Assembly (NCBI GenBank): GCA_006739055.1
Contig: AP019702.1
Coordinates: forward strand, 4,055,388 to 4,119,387
Direction of reading: 5' to 3'
Length of the DNA stretch: 64,000 nucleotides
DNA from: Allostella vacuolata
GTDB lineage: Bacteria > Pseudomonadota > Alphaproteobacteria > ATCC43930 > Allostellaceae
The notes under the pieces are model-generated. The model saw nothing but the letters and a program-made list of their open reading frames with translations, made no database searches and had not been told where the DNA came from. Shown piece by piece: positions 53,867-64,000 of this stretch. Position 1 is the stretch's first letter. Each line of letters begins with the position of its first letter. Both the position numbers and the translations under genes were made by a program.

Positions 53867-56425
53867 CTATGTCGCGAAGAGGATGAGATCCGAGATTCCG
53901 GGCCCGAGCTCGGCCACGGTCCAGCCTTCCAGCAGCACCTGCTGCCCCTCGCCGAGCAGCAGCTGCGCCTCGCCGCCGGGCGCCGACGCCAGCTGCCGGC
54001 CCATGCCAGGGGCGAGCACGATGCGGTCCAGCAGCGGATCGAAATCGGCGATGACGTCGCGCCCGTCCCCCGGCCGGAAGACGAAACGGTCGGCGCCCTC
54101 GCCGCCCAGCAGCCGGTCGTCGCCGCGGTCGCCGGACAATGTGTCGTCGCCGGCCCCGCCCTCCAGCGTGTCGACGTCCTGGCCGCCGTGCAGCCGATCG
54201 CGACCGTCGCCGCCCAGGATGCGGTCGGTGCCGCGGTTTCCGGCCAGCAGCGCGTCGTCGCCGGCGCCGCCGTCGACGAAGTCGGCGAAGGCGCCGGCCA
54301 GGATGAAGTCGGCCCCGTCGCCGCCCAGCAGGATGTCGAAGCCGGCCCCGCCGAACAGCAGGTCGTCACCGGCACCCCCGTCGATGCTGTCGTCGCCAGC
54401 CAGGCCGGACAGGGTGTCGGCCTGCCCGCTGCCGTCGAGACGGTCGCCCGCCGCGGTGCCGGCCAGGTCGTAGGGCCCGTCCAGCACGGCGTCGTCGCGG
54501 GCGTCCAGGTTCTGGATGCGCCGGTCGCCGTCGGTGCCCGTCTCGGCCTCGGCATAGGGAGTGTCGGAATAGCGGGTGCGCAGGTAATCGGCGAGCGACG
54601 CCTGCTCGGTCACCGCCACCCCGTCCTCGACCAGGTCGACCCGGCGGGCGAAGCCGGGCGCGTCGGCGACGAAGTCGGCCAGCGGGTAGTCGTCGCCGCC
54701 CTCCGCCAGGAAGCCGATGGTCACGATGCGGACCGGGGCGTCGGCATCCCCCTGCAGGACGCCGTCGCGGACCAGGATGTCGGTGACGGTGCCGTCCGCA
54801 TCCACCAGGGCGGCGGAGCGGATGCGCGCGCCCGGCGCCAGGCCGGGGTCGAAGCTGAAGGCGATGCCGCTCACCTGGGCGAACTGGCCCGACAGGCCGC
54901 CGGGATCGAGCGCGCCCAGGCCGTGTTCCAGCGTCGCCACCAGCTGGGCCCGGGTCACGGTCAGGGCGGTGAGCGGGTTGTCGAAGCGCAGCGCGCTCTC
55001 GATGTCGAGCCGCGAGATGTCGCCCGCCGCCTTGCCGGTGGCCGGGTTGGCGACCGGCGGCAGGTATTCGGTGCGGCCGTCGGCGTGGTGGACGATGCGG
55101 CCGATCGATTCGCCGATGGCGCCGCCGTTCTTGATCGCCACCTGGACCGAGGGGTCGATGGCCTGCGCCTGCGCCAGGTCGGCATCGGTCGACAGGTTGC
55201 CGAGGTTGGTCTCCTCCGCCCGGATGCGGTCGGCCTGGGCGTCGAGATAGACCGCGGTGCGGCCCACCAGTTCCGCGTCCTTCACCAGGATGACGTCGCG
55301 CGCGGCATCGACGAGGTCGGCGACGATCCCGCCCCGGGTGCCGGGCGCGTAAGGGTCGGCCTCGCCCCAGAGCTGGGCGACCGCGGCCTCGGTGGTCGGC
55401 ACCACGCCGGACGTCCCTTCGCCTGCGATCCGCCCGTCATCGTCGAAGGACAGCACCAGGCGGCCGACCCCGGCATAGTCGGGCGTGCCGGCCACGATCA
55501 GGACCGGATCGCCGTCGGCGCCGGTCGCCCGGCCGGCATGGTCGCCCGGCCCGCCATCCTCGGTAGCACCGGCGACGATGACGTCGACCCCGGACAGGAA
55601 CGGCGCCAGCGCCGCGCTCTCGCCCAGGTCGCGGAGATGGCTCAGCAGCACGATCTTGTCGATGCCCTGCGCCAGCAGCTGGTCGACGACCGGTTGCAGC
55701 AGCGCCGCCAGCTCGGCCGCGCCGGCGGTGGCCGCCACCGCCGCGTCGCCGGGGCTGGAGACGATGGCGAGGTCGGGGGTGATCGCGCCGACGATGCCGA
55801 TGCGCTCGCCCGCCACCTCGACGATGGTGGCGGGGGCGATCTTGGCCCCGTCGGCCGCGCCGTCGAGGTCGGCCAGGGTCGGCGCATAGTCGGATGCCTC
55901 GCGAATGGCCGCGGTGGCGAGGTCGCGGAGGCTGGCCTCGTTCGCGACGTCGAGGTTGGCCGCGAGGTAGGGGAACTCGACCCCCAGCCAGCGCGCGGCG
56001 GCAATCGCGTCACCGGACAGATCGGCGCCGATCGCCGCCGCCAGTGCCGCGGGACCATGGTCGAATTCCTGGTTGCCGAGCGCGGAGGCCTGGATGCCGA
56101 TGGCGTTCAGGATCGCCACGTCGACCCGGGCCGGGGCCGCCGCCAGGGAGGAGAAGGAATCGGCGGCCCCGTCCCCGTCGATGTCGGCCGGCAGGCCGAA
56201 GCGCTGGTCGGCAGCCGCGCGGAGTGCCGGCTCGACCGCCGGATCGCCGCCCGCGACCAGCAGCGGGCCCGGCAGGAAGTTGCCGCCGGACGACAGGACC
56301 AGCGTGTTGGCCTCCTGCCGCGCCAGCCCCTCGACGATCGCGGCCAGTCGCTCGACCGAATCCAGTTGCGCCGCGTCCAGCTCCAGGTCGCCCACATGCA
56401 GGATCTGCAGCGTGATCGCCGCCAT
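53867..56425 (-). CDS. RTX-tailed 5'-nucleotidase-like protein with a degenerate active site
   Basis: An 852-residue paralog of the preceding protein, colinear over the first 122 residues without gaps. Metal-ligand positions are altered: GDN becomes GGN (residue 48 Asp to Gly), GNHEFD becomes GNQEFD (residue 119 His to Gln) and GGSHT becomes GATED. D13 and LSHL remain. The 5'-nucleotidase C domain (TNLGNLSTDAD, IKNGGAIGE) and about seven RTX repeats (residues 652-790) are kept, but the propeller is absent. It is probably secreted yet unable to hydrolyse phosphoesters; a binding or regulatory role is inferred. A 149-bp gap separates it from the paralog. Confidence 0.8.
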   Translation of the reverse strand: MAAITLQILHVGDLELDAAQLDSVERLAAIVEGLARQEANTLVLSSGGNFLPGPLLVAGGDPAVEPALRAAADQRFGLPADIDGDGAADSFSSLAAAPARVDVAILNAIGIQASALGNQEFDHGPAALAAAIGADLSGDAIAAARWLGVEFPYLAANLDVANEASLRDLATAAIREASDYAPTLADLDGAADGAKIAPATIVEVAGERIGIVGAITPDLAIVSSPGDAAVAATAGAAELAALLQPVVDQLLAQGIDKIVLLSHLRDLGESAALAPFLSGVDVIVAGATEDGGPGDHAGRATGADGDPVLIVAGTPDYAGVGRLVLSFDDDGRIAGEGTSGVVPTTEAAVAQLWGEADPYAPGTRGGIVADLVDAARDVILVKDAELVGRTAVYLDAQADRIRAEETNLGNLSTDADLAQAQAIDPSVQVAIKNGGAIGESIGRIVHHADGRTEYLPPVANPATGKAAGDISRLDIESALRFDNPLTALTVTRAQLVATLEHGLGALDPGGLSGQFAQVSGIAFSFDPGLAPGARIRSAALVDADGTVTDILVRDGVLQGDADAPVRIVTIGFLAEGGDDYPLADFVADAPGFARRVDLVEDGVAVTEQASLADYLRTRYSDTPYAEAETGTDGDRRIQNLDARDDAVLDGPYDLAGTAAGDRLDGSGQADTLSGLAGDDSIDGGAGDDLLFGGAGFDILLGGDGADFILAGAFADFVDGGAGDDALLAGNRGTDRILGGDGRDRLHGGQDVDTLEGGAGDDTLSGDRGDDRLLGGEGADRFVFRPGDGRDVIADFDPLLDRIVLAPGMGRQLASAPGGEAQLLLGEGQQVLLEGWTVAELGPGISDLILFAT

Positions 56426-56542
56426 CTCGGTTCCTCCCCCCGGTTGGCCGGCATGATCGCATGGGCGGGCCGGCCCCGGAATCGAAAGAGCGGCCCGCAG
56501 GGGCCGCTCTTCGCCGGAACCGGACCGCCCGAGGCCGCCCCG

Positions 56543-57342
<800 letters not shown>

Positions 57343-57346
<4 letters not shown>

Positions 57347-58452
57347 CGCCGGGTTCCCTTGTTGAGGTCGCGCTCGAGCGCCTGGCTGTATTTCGACATC
57401 GAGTAGCAGAAGATGAAGTAGATGGCGGCGGTGAAGATGTAGAGCTCGATCGAGAAGCCGCGCCAGTTGAGGTCGGTGAGCGCCGCCTTGGCGCTGTTCA
57501 GCAGGTCGAACAGGCCGATGACGATGACCAGCGTCGTGCTCTTGAAGAGGCCGATGAAGTTGCCGACCAGCGGCGGGATGACCATCCGCAGCGCCTGCGG
57601 CAGGACGATCTTGCGCTGCTTCTGGAAGAAGCTGAGGCCGAGGGAGTCGGCGGCTTCATGCTGGCCGCGCGGCACCGCCTGCAGGCCGCCGCGCACGATC
57701 TCCGCGATGTAGGCCGCCTCGAACAGGATGAGGCCGACCTGCGCCCGCAGCAGCTTGTCGATACTGACCCCGGCCGGCAGGAACAGAGGAAAGATGACCG
57801 AGGCGGTGATCAGGACGGTGATCAGCGGCACGCCGCGGATCAGCTCGATGTAGGAGACGCTGAGCCAGCGGATGATCGGCATGTGCGAGCGCCGGCCGAG
57901 CGCCAGGACCAGGCCGATCGGGAAGGCGAAGACGCAGCCGACCACGGCCATGATCAGCGTCAGCGGCAGCCCGCCCCAGTCGAGGTTGGAGACGTAGGTG
58001 AGGCCGAACACCCCGCCCCACATCAGCACCGCCACCAGCACCAGCCCGACCGCCCAGTAGATCATGAGCGACCGGTTCCAGAAGCGGCGGTCGCAGCTGC
58101 CGACGATCAGCACCAGCAGGATGCCGGTCGCCAGCAGCGGCCGCCACTGCTCGACATAGGGATAGGTGCCGAAGAAGATGAGCCGGTGCTTGTCGGCGAT
58201 GAAGGCCCAGCAGGCCCCGGCCCCCTCCACCTTGCAGGGCGCCGAGGTGTCGGCCGACCACACGGCGCGGAAGATGGCCCAGTCGAGCAGGCCCGGCACC
58301 GTGGTCAGCAGGACGTAGCCGGCGACGATCGTCAGCAGCGAGTTCCAGACGCCGTTGAACAGGTTCTTGCGGACCCAGCCGGCGACGCCGATCTCGATCG
58401 CCGGGGGCCGCATCGGGGTGGCGGCCGGGCCGCCATGTGCGATTTCGGCCAT
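57343..58452 (-). CDS. aapM: general amino-acid ABC transporter permease
   Basis: A 369-residue permease. The long N-terminal part with an extra loop holding two Cys ([15 protein letters not shown]) is typical of AapM. The permease core includes [58 protein letters not shown] (EAA loop) and a C-terminal YSQALERDL. It pairs with AapQ; stop and start of aapP overlap. Confidence 0.9.
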
Positions 58453-58455
58453 GGC

Positions 58456-59649
58456 TCAGCGCTCCACCAGCGCGACGCGCCGGTTGTACCAGTTCATGAA
58501 GAGCGAGATGGACAGGCTGATCGTCAGGTACACCGCCATGATGATGGCGATCCCCTCGATCGCCTGGCCGGTCTGGTTGATCGCCGTGTTGGCGAGGTGG
58601 ACCAGATCGGGGAAGCCGATGGCGACCGCCAGCGAGCTGTTCTTGGTCAGGTTGAGGTACTGGCTGGTCATCGGCGGGATGATGACGCGCAGCGCCTGGG
58701 GCAGGATCACCAGCCGCAGGACCATGCCCCGCCGCAGGCCGAGGGCATAGGCCGCCTCGGTCTGGCCCTGCGAGATGGCGAGGATGCCGCCGCGCACGAT
58801 CTCGGCGATGAAGGCAGCGGTGTAGGTGACCAGGCCGAGCAGCAGGGCCACGAATTCCGGCGACACCTCGACGCCGCCCGCGAAGTTGAAGCCGCGCATC
58901 ACCGGCCGGTCGAGCGCGGTCGGCGCCCCGCCCACCAGCCAGCCGAGCGCCCCCAGCCCGACGATCAGGCCGAGGCCGGTCCAGGCGATCGGGAACTGCT
59001 GGCCGGTCGCCTCCTGCCGCCGCCGCGCCCAGTTGGCCGTCACCATGGTGGCGACCAGGCCCAGCACCGCGCCCGCCAGCAGCAGGGTCCAGCCCTGGGC
59101 CGCGACCGGGACCGGGAAGCGCATGCCGCGATTGGACAGGAAGACGTCCGGGATCGGCTGCAGCGCCTGGCGCGCGCCGGGCAGCAGTTCCAGGAAGATC
59201 ATGTACCAGAAGAAGAGCTGCAGCAGCAGCGGGGTGTTGCGCATCAGCTCGACATAGACCGACGCCAGCTTGGCGATCAGCCAGTTCTGCGACAGCCGGG
59301 CGATGCCGATGATGGTGCCGGCCACGGTCGCCAGCAGGATGCCGATGGCCGAGACGTAGAGCGTGTTGACGATGCCGACCAGCAGCGCCCGCGCATAGGT
59401 GTCGGCCGGCGTGTAGTCGATCAGCGATTCGCCGATCGGAAAGGCGGCCTCGCGATCCATGAAGCCGAAGCCGGACGCGAGCCCGAGACGGGCCAGATTG
59501 TCCAGCGTGTTGTCGATGAAGTACCAGACCCCCGCCAGTACGGCGAGCAGGGCCAGTGCCTGATAGACGATCGCGCGCACGTTGCGATCGTTCCAGGACA
59601 GCCGCCATCGAGCCCCTTGGGCCGGGCGGCCTCCATATTGGACGGCCAT
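58456..59649 (-). CDS. aapQ: general amino-acid ABC transporter permease
   Basis: A 397-residue permease with YVELMRNTPLLLQLFFWYMIF and EAAYALGLRRGMVLRLVILPQALRVIIPPMTSQYLNLTKNSSL, the amino-acid permease loop. The long insertion between them is typical of AapQ. GGAGGGGG precedes the ATG at 59649. It follows aapJ across a 99-bp gap with a strong hairpin and is followed three bases later by aapM. Confidence 0.9.
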   Translation of the reverse strand: MAVQYGGRPAQGARWRLSWNDRNVRAIVYQALALLAVLAGVWYFIDNTLDNLARLGLASGFGFMDREAAFPIGESLIDYTPADTYARALLVGIVNTLYVSAIGILLATVAGTIIGIARLSQNWLIAKLASVYVELMRNTPLLLQLFFWYMIFLELLPGARQALQPIPDVFLSNRGMRFPVPVAAQGWTLLLAGAVLGLVATMVTANWARRRQEATGQQFPIAWTGLGLIVGLGALGWLVGGAPTALDRPVMRGFNFAGGVEVSPEFVALLLGLVTYTAAFIAEIVRGGILAISQGQTEAAYALGLRRGMVLRLVILPQALRVIIPPMTSQYLNLTKNSSLAVAIGFPDLVHLANTAINQTGQAIEGIAIIMAVYLTISLSISLFMNWYNRRVALVER

Positions 59650-59692
59650 TGCGTGTCCCCCTCCGCGATGATCCCGGATGCTGCTGGGCAGC

Positions 59693-59723
59693 GGCGCCGG
59701 CCCCCCCACCCCGGGCCGGCGCC
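59693..59723. promoter_or_regulatory. 11-bp GC hairpin between aapJ and aapQ
   Basis: GGCGCCGGCCC and GGGCCGGCGCC flank a nine-base loop. It follows the binding-protein stop by 25 bp on the transcribed strand and has no T-tract. As at 41670-41699, it likely sets differential expression of binding protein versus permeases by mRNA protection or partial termination. Confidence 0.75.
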
Positions 59724-59748
59724 GCCTTCCGTCAGGCGTCCGGACGGA

Positions 59749-60771
59749 TCACCGGAACGGCTGCGCGTACTGCAGGCCGCCGCGGGTCCACAGGTCGTTC
59801 AGGCCGCGCTCGAGCTTGAGCGGCGTGCCCTTGCCGACGTTGCGCTCGAAGATCTCGCCGTAGTTGCCGACCTGCTTGATGATGTTGTAGGCGAACTTCT
59901 CGTCGATCCCGAGCGCCTTGCCGTTGCCGGGGGTGACGCCGAGGAAGCGCTTGATGCCGGGGTCTTCGCTCTTCAGCATCTGGTCGAGATTGGTCGAGCC
60001 GATGCCCAGTTCCTCGGCCTCGATCGTGGCATAGACCGACCAGCGGACGATGTCGGCGAACTCCTCGTCGCCATGGCGGACCGTCGGCGCCAGCGGCTCC
60101 TTGGAGATGATCTCGGGCAGGATGATGTGGTCGTCCGGCACCGGCGCATCGACCGCGCGCATCGAGGCCAGGCCCGAGGCGTCGGTCGTGTAGACGTCGC
60201 AGCGGCCGCTGAAATAGGCCGAGCGGATCTCGTCGACCTTCTCGATCACGACCGGCTTGAACTGCATCTTCTGGGCGCGGAAATAGTCGGCCAGGTTGAG
60301 TTCGGTCGTGGTCCCGGGCGAGACGCAGACGGTGGCGCCGTTCAGTTCCTTGGCGCTCTTCACGCCGAGCTTCTTCGGCACCATGAAGCCCTGGCCGTCA
60401 TAGAAGGTCACCGGCGCGAAGTTGAAGCCGTTGACCGTATCGCGGGTGAGCGTCGCGGTGGTCGTGCGCGACAGCATGTCGACCTCGCCCGACTGCAGGG
60501 CCGGGAAGCGCTGCGGCGAGGTGGTGGAGACGTAGCGCACCTTGGAGGCGTCGCCGAAGATGGCGACGGCGACCGCCTTGCAGAAGTCGACGTCGAGCCC
60601 TTCCCACGCACCCTGGTTGTTCGGGCGCGAGAAGCCGGCGGTGGCCTGGCTGACGCCGCAGATGAGCTGGCCCCGCTGCTTGATCGTGTCGAGGGTCTTG
60701 CCCGCCTGCGCGGGAGCGGCGGCGACGGCCGCCAGTGCCGCACCCACGGCGAGAACGTTCAGCGTTTTCAT
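59749..60771 (-). CDS. aapJ: general amino-acid ABC transporter substrate-binding protein
   Basis: A 340-residue periplasmic binding protein. Signal peptide MKTLNVLAVGAALAAVAAAPAQA before GKT. Features of AapJ: TLDTIKQRGQLICGVSQATAGFS, GLDVDFCKAVAVAIFGD, GEVDMLSRTTTATLTRD, SGRCDVYTTDASGLAS and NYGEIFERNVG. It binds a broad range of L-amino acids. GGGAAGG precedes the ATG. The 179-bp gap to hisI is a divergent promoter region with no operator I can name. Confidence 0.93.
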   Translation of the reverse strand: MKTLNVLAVGAALAAVAAAPAQAGKTLDTIKQRGQLICGVSQATAGFSRPNNQGAWEGLDVDFCKAVAVAIFGDASKVRYVSTTSPQRFPALQSGEVDMLSRTTTATLTRDTVNGFNFAPVTFYDGQGFMVPKKLGVKSAKELNGATVCVSPGTTTELNLADYFRAQKMQFKPVVIEKVDEIRSAYFSGRCDVYTTDASGLASMRAVDAPVPDDHIILPEIISKEPLAPTVRHGDEEFADIVRWSVYATIEAEELGIGSTNLDQMLKSEDPGIKRFLGVTPGNGKALGIDEKFAYNIIKQVGNYGEIFERNVGKGTPLKLERGLNDLWTRGGLQYAQPFR

Positions 60772-60950
60772 TGTGCACCTTCCCTGAATTGATTGCTTGA
60801 TGCTTTATCCTCGCCCGGCCCCGACCGTACCCGCCTCGCCAATCCTGGCCGGCGAGGTATTGCCCCAGCGGAACCCGGGCGATTGAATTACGATAGCCAC
60901 ACCACACGCGGAAAGGCAAACCGCCCTCCGACCGGATGGAGGAACCCCAC

Positions 60951-61382
60951 ATGAGCGAACAACTCCCGTCCGATCCAGTGCAGGAGGCGTGCCAGCCCCT
61001 CCTCGACGCCATCGCCTTCGACGCCCAGGGGCTGGTCCCGGTGATCGCCCAGCAGCACGACACCGGCGAGGTGCTGATGGTCGCCTGGATGAACCGCGAC
61101 GCGGTGGCCGAGACCGTGGCGACGGGCCGGGTCTGCTACTGGTCGCGTTCGCGCGGCCGGCCGTGGCGCAAAGGCGAGAGCTCGGGCCAGGTCCAGCGCC
61201 TGGTCGAACTGCGGGTCGACTGCGACGGCGACACGCTGCTGGCGCTGGTCGACCAGTCGGGCGTCGCCTGCCACACCGGGCGGCGCAACTGCTTCTTCCG
61301 TGCCTGGCGCGGCGGCCGGGTGCAGACCATCGCCCCGGTGCTGGTCGCCCCCGACGCGCTCTATGGCCGCGACCGCTTCTGA
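60951..61382 (+). CDS. hisI: phosphoribosyl-AMP cyclohydrolase
   Basis: A 143-residue HisI. Catalyses the third step of histidine synthesis, opening the adenine ring of phosphoribosyl-AMP. The Mg/Zn motif VDCDGDTLLALV, with three Asp, and ACHTGRRNCFFRAW, with Cys and His, are intact. WMNRDAVAETVATGRVCYWSRSRG is the other conserved block. GGAGG lies before the ATG at 60951; the ATG at 60936 is therefore not used. No other his genes are in the window. Confidence 0.92.
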   Translation: MSEQLPSDPVQEACQPLLDAIAFDAQGLVPVIAQQHDTGEVLMVAWMNRDAVAETVATGRVCYWSRSRGRPWRKGESSGQVQRLVELRVDCDGDTLLALVDQSGVACHTGRRNCFFRAWRGGRVQTIAPVLVAPDALYGRDRF

Positions 61383-61467
61383 GGACATCCCGTCATAGGG
61401 CTTCTCATTCGCACGCACGCCATGCCATGGGTGGCGCCTTGATCATCATCGGAGTCGGCCCGGGCCC

Positions 61468-62571
61468 ATGGCACGAGACCATCGAACCGTGCTGGTGACG
61501 GGCGGGGCCGGCTTCGTCGGCTCCCACCTCGCCACCATGCTGAAGCGCGACCGCGACGGCGCCCGGGTCATCGCCTTCGACAACCTGAAGCGGCGCGGCA
61601 GCGAGCTCGCGCTCGCCCGCCTGGCGGCGGCCGGGGTCGAGTTCGTCCATGGCGACGTGCGGGCGGCGGCCGACCTGGCCGAGGTCGGCGCCTTCGACCT
61701 GCTGGTCGACTGCTCGGCCGAGCCGTCGGTCCATGCCGGCTACGACGGCGGGGCGGAGTACCTGGTCGACACCAACCTGGGGGGCACCGCCCGATGCCTG
61801 GATGCCGCGCGGCGCCACGGCGCCGACGTGCTGTTCCTGTCCACCAGCCGCGTCTACCCGATCGCCGGCCTGCGCGGCCTGCCGCTGGAGCGCCGCGGCG
61901 ACCGGCTCGACCTGGCGCCGGACGCCGCCGGGACCGGCTGGACCCATGCCGGCGTCGCCCGCGACTTCCCGCTCGAGGGCGCGCGCTCGCTCTACGGCGC
62001 GACCAAGCTCGCCTCCGAGCTGCTGGTGCATGAATACGGCGCCATGTACGGGCTGCGCACGGTGGTCAACCGCTGCGGCGTGCTGACCGGGCCCTGGCAG
62101 ATGGGCAAGGTCGACCAGGGCTTCTTCGTCCTGTGGGCCGCCCGCCACCTCTATGGCGGGCCGCTCGCCTACATGGGCTTCGGCGGCGAGGGGCTGCAGG
62201 TGCGCGACATCCTGCACGTGGCCGACCTCTACGACCTCCTGGCGCGGCAACTGGCCGCGCTCGATCGCCACGCCGGACGGACCTACAATGTCGGCGGCGG
62301 CCGGGAGCTGAGCCTGTCGCTGCGCGAGCTGTCGGTCCTGTGCGGGGCAGCCGCCGGCACCGACCGGACGATCGGCGGCGTCGCCGATACAGCGCCCGCG
62401 GACGTGCCGTGGTATGTTACCGATGCGGGCGAAGTGCGGGCCGCGGCCGAATGGATGCCGCAACGCCGATTGGACGCTATACTGGAAGAAGTGTTCCGCT
62501 GGTTGACCGACCAGCGGAGTCTGTTGGAACCCATCCTCGGCATGTCGGGCGGACACCGGACGCGCGGGTAG
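61468..62571 (+). CDS. NAD-dependent epimerase/dehydratase (extended SDR)
   Basis: A 367-residue extended [15 protein letters not shown] (about residues 11-22) binds NAD, STSRVYP holds the Ser/Thr position and [13 protein letters not shown] the Tyr-x-x-x-Lys. The sequence is close to CDP-paratose 2-epimerase or related nucleotide-sugar enzymes. It precedes another such gene by 20 bp and a glycosyltransferase, so the three probably make and transfer a deoxy- or modified sugar for a surface glycan. Confidence 0.82.
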   Translation: MARDHRTVLVTGGAGFVGSHLATMLKRDRDGARVIAFDNLKRRGSELALARLAAAGVEFVHGDVRAAADLAEVGAFDLLVDCSAEPSVHAGYDGGAEYLVDTNLGGTARCLDAARRHGADVLFLSTSRVYPIAGLRGLPLERRGDRLDLAPDAAGTGWTHAGVARDFPLEGARSLYGATKLASELLVHEYGAMYGLRTVVNRCGVLTGPWQMGKVDQGFFVLWAARHLYGGPLAYMGFGGEGLQVRDILHVADLYDLLARQLAALDRHAGRTYNVGGGRELSLSLRELSVLCGAAAGTDRTIGGVADTAPADVPWYVTDAGEVRAAAEWMPQRRLDAILEEVFRWLTDQRSLLEPILGMSGGHRTRG

Positions 62572-62591
62572 GGGCAGGAAAGCGAGGCGTG

Positions 62592-63668
62592 ATGGCCGTC
62601 GCCATCGTCACAGGATCGGCCGGGCTCATCGGAGCCGCGGCCGTCCGCAAGTTCGCGAGCCAGGGCCTGGACGTCGTCGGCATCGACAACGACCTGCGCC
62701 GCCATTTCTTCGGCGAGCAGGCAAGCACCGCCTGGAACCGCCAGGTGCTGGAGCGGGACATTCCCGGCTACCGGCACGTGTCGGCGGACATCCGCGACGC
62801 CGATGCGATCGGCCAGGTCTTCGCCCGCCACGGGCGGGAGATCCGGGCGGTCGTCCATGCCGCCGCACAGCCCTCGCACGACTGGGCCGCGCGCGACCCG
62901 ATCATGGACTTCACCGTCAACGCCAACGGCACCCTGGTGCTGCTGGAGGCGACCCGGGCCCATGCCCCCGACGCCGCGTTCGTCTTCCTCTCCACCAACA
63001 AGGTCTATGGCGACACGCCGAACGACCTGCCGCTGGTCGAGCACGAGCGCCGCTTCGAGCTGAACCCGGCCCATGCCTATGCCGAGCACGGCATCGACGA
63101 GCGGATGTCGATCGACGGCACCACGCACAGCCTGTTCGGGGTGTCCAAGGCCTCGGCCGACCTCCTGGTGCAGGAATATGGCCGCTACTTCGGCATCAAC
63201 ACCGCCTGCTTCCGCGGCGGCTGCCTGACCGGGGCCGACCATAGCGGGGCCGAGCTGCACGGCTTCCTCGCCTACCTGATGCGCTGCGCGGTCGCCGACC
63301 GTCCCTATACCGTGTTCGGCCACAAGGCCAAGCAGGTGCGCGACAACATCCACGCCGATGACCTGGCGGCCGCGCTGTGGGCGTTCGTCCAGCGGCCGAA
63401 GCCGGCCTCGGTCTACAACATCGGCGGCGGGCGGCACGCCAACTGCTCGATGCTGGAGGCGATCGCCGGCTGCGAGCAGCGCACCGGCCGGCCGATGCGC
63501 TGGTCCTATTCGGACGCCGCGCGCACCGGCGACCATATCTGGTGGATCAGCGACACGCGGCGCTTCCAGGCGGATTTCCCCGACTGGCAGTACCGCTACG
63601 ACCTCGATGCGATCCTCGACCAGATGCACGAGGCGGTCGAGCGACGGCTGCGCGACGATGCCGCTTGA
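62592..63668 (+). CDS. NAD-dependent epimerase/dehydratase with Phe at the catalytic Tyr position
   Basis: A 358-residue extended [18 protein letters not shown] is the NAD loop, AAQPSHDWA and [12 protein letters not shown] follow. The catalytic-type motif reads [21 protein letters not shown], so Phe replaces Tyr before SK; this seems usual for this CDP-sugar epimerase-like branch as far as I remember. [12 protein letters not shown] and [12 protein letters not shown] are typical. It likely acts on the same nucleotide sugar as the gene before. Its end overlaps the glycosyltransferase start by 11 bp. Confidence 0.82.
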   Translation: MAVAIVTGSAGLIGAAAVRKFASQGLDVVGIDNDLRRHFFGEQASTAWNRQVLERDIPGYRHVSADIRDADAIGQVFARHGREIRAVVHAAAQPSHDWAARDPIMDFTVNANGTLVLLEATRAHAPDAAFVFLSTNKVYGDTPNDLPLVEHERRFELNPAHAYAEHGIDERMSIDGTTHSLFGVSKASADLLVQEYGRYFGINTACFRGGCLTGADHSGAELHGFLAYLMRCAVADRPYTVFGHKAKQVRDNIHADDLAAALWAFVQRPKPASVYNIGGGRHANCSMLEAIAGCEQRTGRPMRWSYSDAARTGDHIWWISDTRRFQADFPDWQYRYDLDAILDQMHEAVERRLRDDAA

Positions 63669-64000
63669 GGTCCGGTCGCTCGCCGAGTGGGAGAAGGCGG
63701 GCATCCCCGACCTCCTCTCCGTCGTCATCCCCGCGCACAACGAGGAAGGCCAGATCGAGGAAACCGTCACCGCCCTGGTGACGGCACTCGCCGCCGCCGG
63801 GATCGCCCACGAGATCCTGGTCGTCAACGACAACAGCCGCGACCAGACCGAGGCCATCCTGCAGCGCCTGATGGTCGCCATGCCGTCGGTGCGCTACGTC
63901 AACAACCCCAAGCCGAACGGCTTCGGCCTGGCGGTGCGCACCGGCCTGGCGGAGTTCCGCGGCGACGCGGTCGCCATCGTCATGGCCGACGGGTCGGACC
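63658..64000 (+). CDS. family-2 glycosyltransferase (3' end outside window)
   Basis: The first 114 residues of a GT-A glycosyltransferase, cut by the window end. [19 protein letters not shown] (about residues 20-38) is the typical start, followed by [17 protein letters not shown] with the nucleotide-binding Asp, then [28 protein letters not shown] with the second acidic motif. The pattern resembles dolichol-phosphate mannosyltransferase-like enzymes. The ATG overlaps the preceding gene, so they are coupled. Confidence 0.85.
   Translation, partial: MPLEVRSLAEWEKAGIPDLLSVVIPAHNEEGQIEETVTALVTALAAAGIAHEILVVNDNSRDQTEAILQRLMVAMPSVRYVNNPKPNGFGLAVRTGLAEFRGDAVAIVMADGSD

Overview
The window is uniformly very GC-rich, with tightly packed genes, frequent ATGA/GTGA stop-start overlaps and many solute transporters: a complete Aap-type amino-acid ABC operon, two TRAP systems and a Dpp-type peptide system. 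There is also an NdvA-like glucan exporter and RTX-tailed secreted nucleotidases. This suits a metabolically versatile, free-living alphaproteobacterium, perhaps Rhodospirillales-like. No rRNA or tRNA was seen, so the placement is an inference.

Layout. 1-5208: the 3' part of a defence-type operon, made of a Z1-domain superfamily-2 ATPase (cut by the window edge), a PD-(D/E)XK nuclease-like protein and an AIPR protein. 5377-13774: mixed genes (FAD amine oxidase, Fic enzyme, SDR with divergent TetR regulator and a palindromic operator, alpha/beta hydrolase, DUF2087-like protein, stand-alone receiver, NdvA-like ABC exporter). 13775-14322: a gene-free stretch with an AT-rich promoter-like region, a structured RNA candidate (possibly 6S RNA) and a textbook Rho-independent terminator. 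14323-29400: an amide and peptide scavenging region with two amidases, each preceded by a small AtzG/GatC-like protein, an AbrB-type membrane protein, a peptide ABC transporter whose ATPases lie 6 kb away on the other strand, and an asparaginase. A HipBA module and a ferric-reductase-like flavoprotein interrupt it.

29531-37313: a GntR regulator, a D-aminoacylase-family amidohydrolase with an SDR, and a TRAP transporter organised around an IclR regulator. A 17-bp palindrome in the iclR/dctP gap recurs in front of the amidohydrolase, suggesting a shared regulon. A 30-residue single-pass membrane peptide follows the TRAP large subunit. 37368-45773: a likely catabolic unit, with a Zn alcohol dehydrogenase, a second TRAP transporter, a Baeyer-Villiger monooxygenase and an SDR in one direction, and a GntR/FCD regulator and an esterase in the other. 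The enzymes fit alcohol to ketone to ester/lactone to hydrolysis products. 45774-46213: a cluster of four copies of a short palindromic intergenic repeat.

46214-49437: cysteine synthase, alanyl-tRNA editing protein, mercaptopyruvate-type sulfurtransferase and GNAT acetyltransferase. 49470-56425: two paralogous RTX-tailed 5'-nucleotidase-like proteins, of which the second has lost catalytic metal ligands. 56543-60771: aapJQMP. 60951-64000: hisI, two sugar-nucleotide epimerase-type SDRs and the start of a family-2 glycosyltransferase, i.e. the beginning of a glycan locus that runs out of the window.
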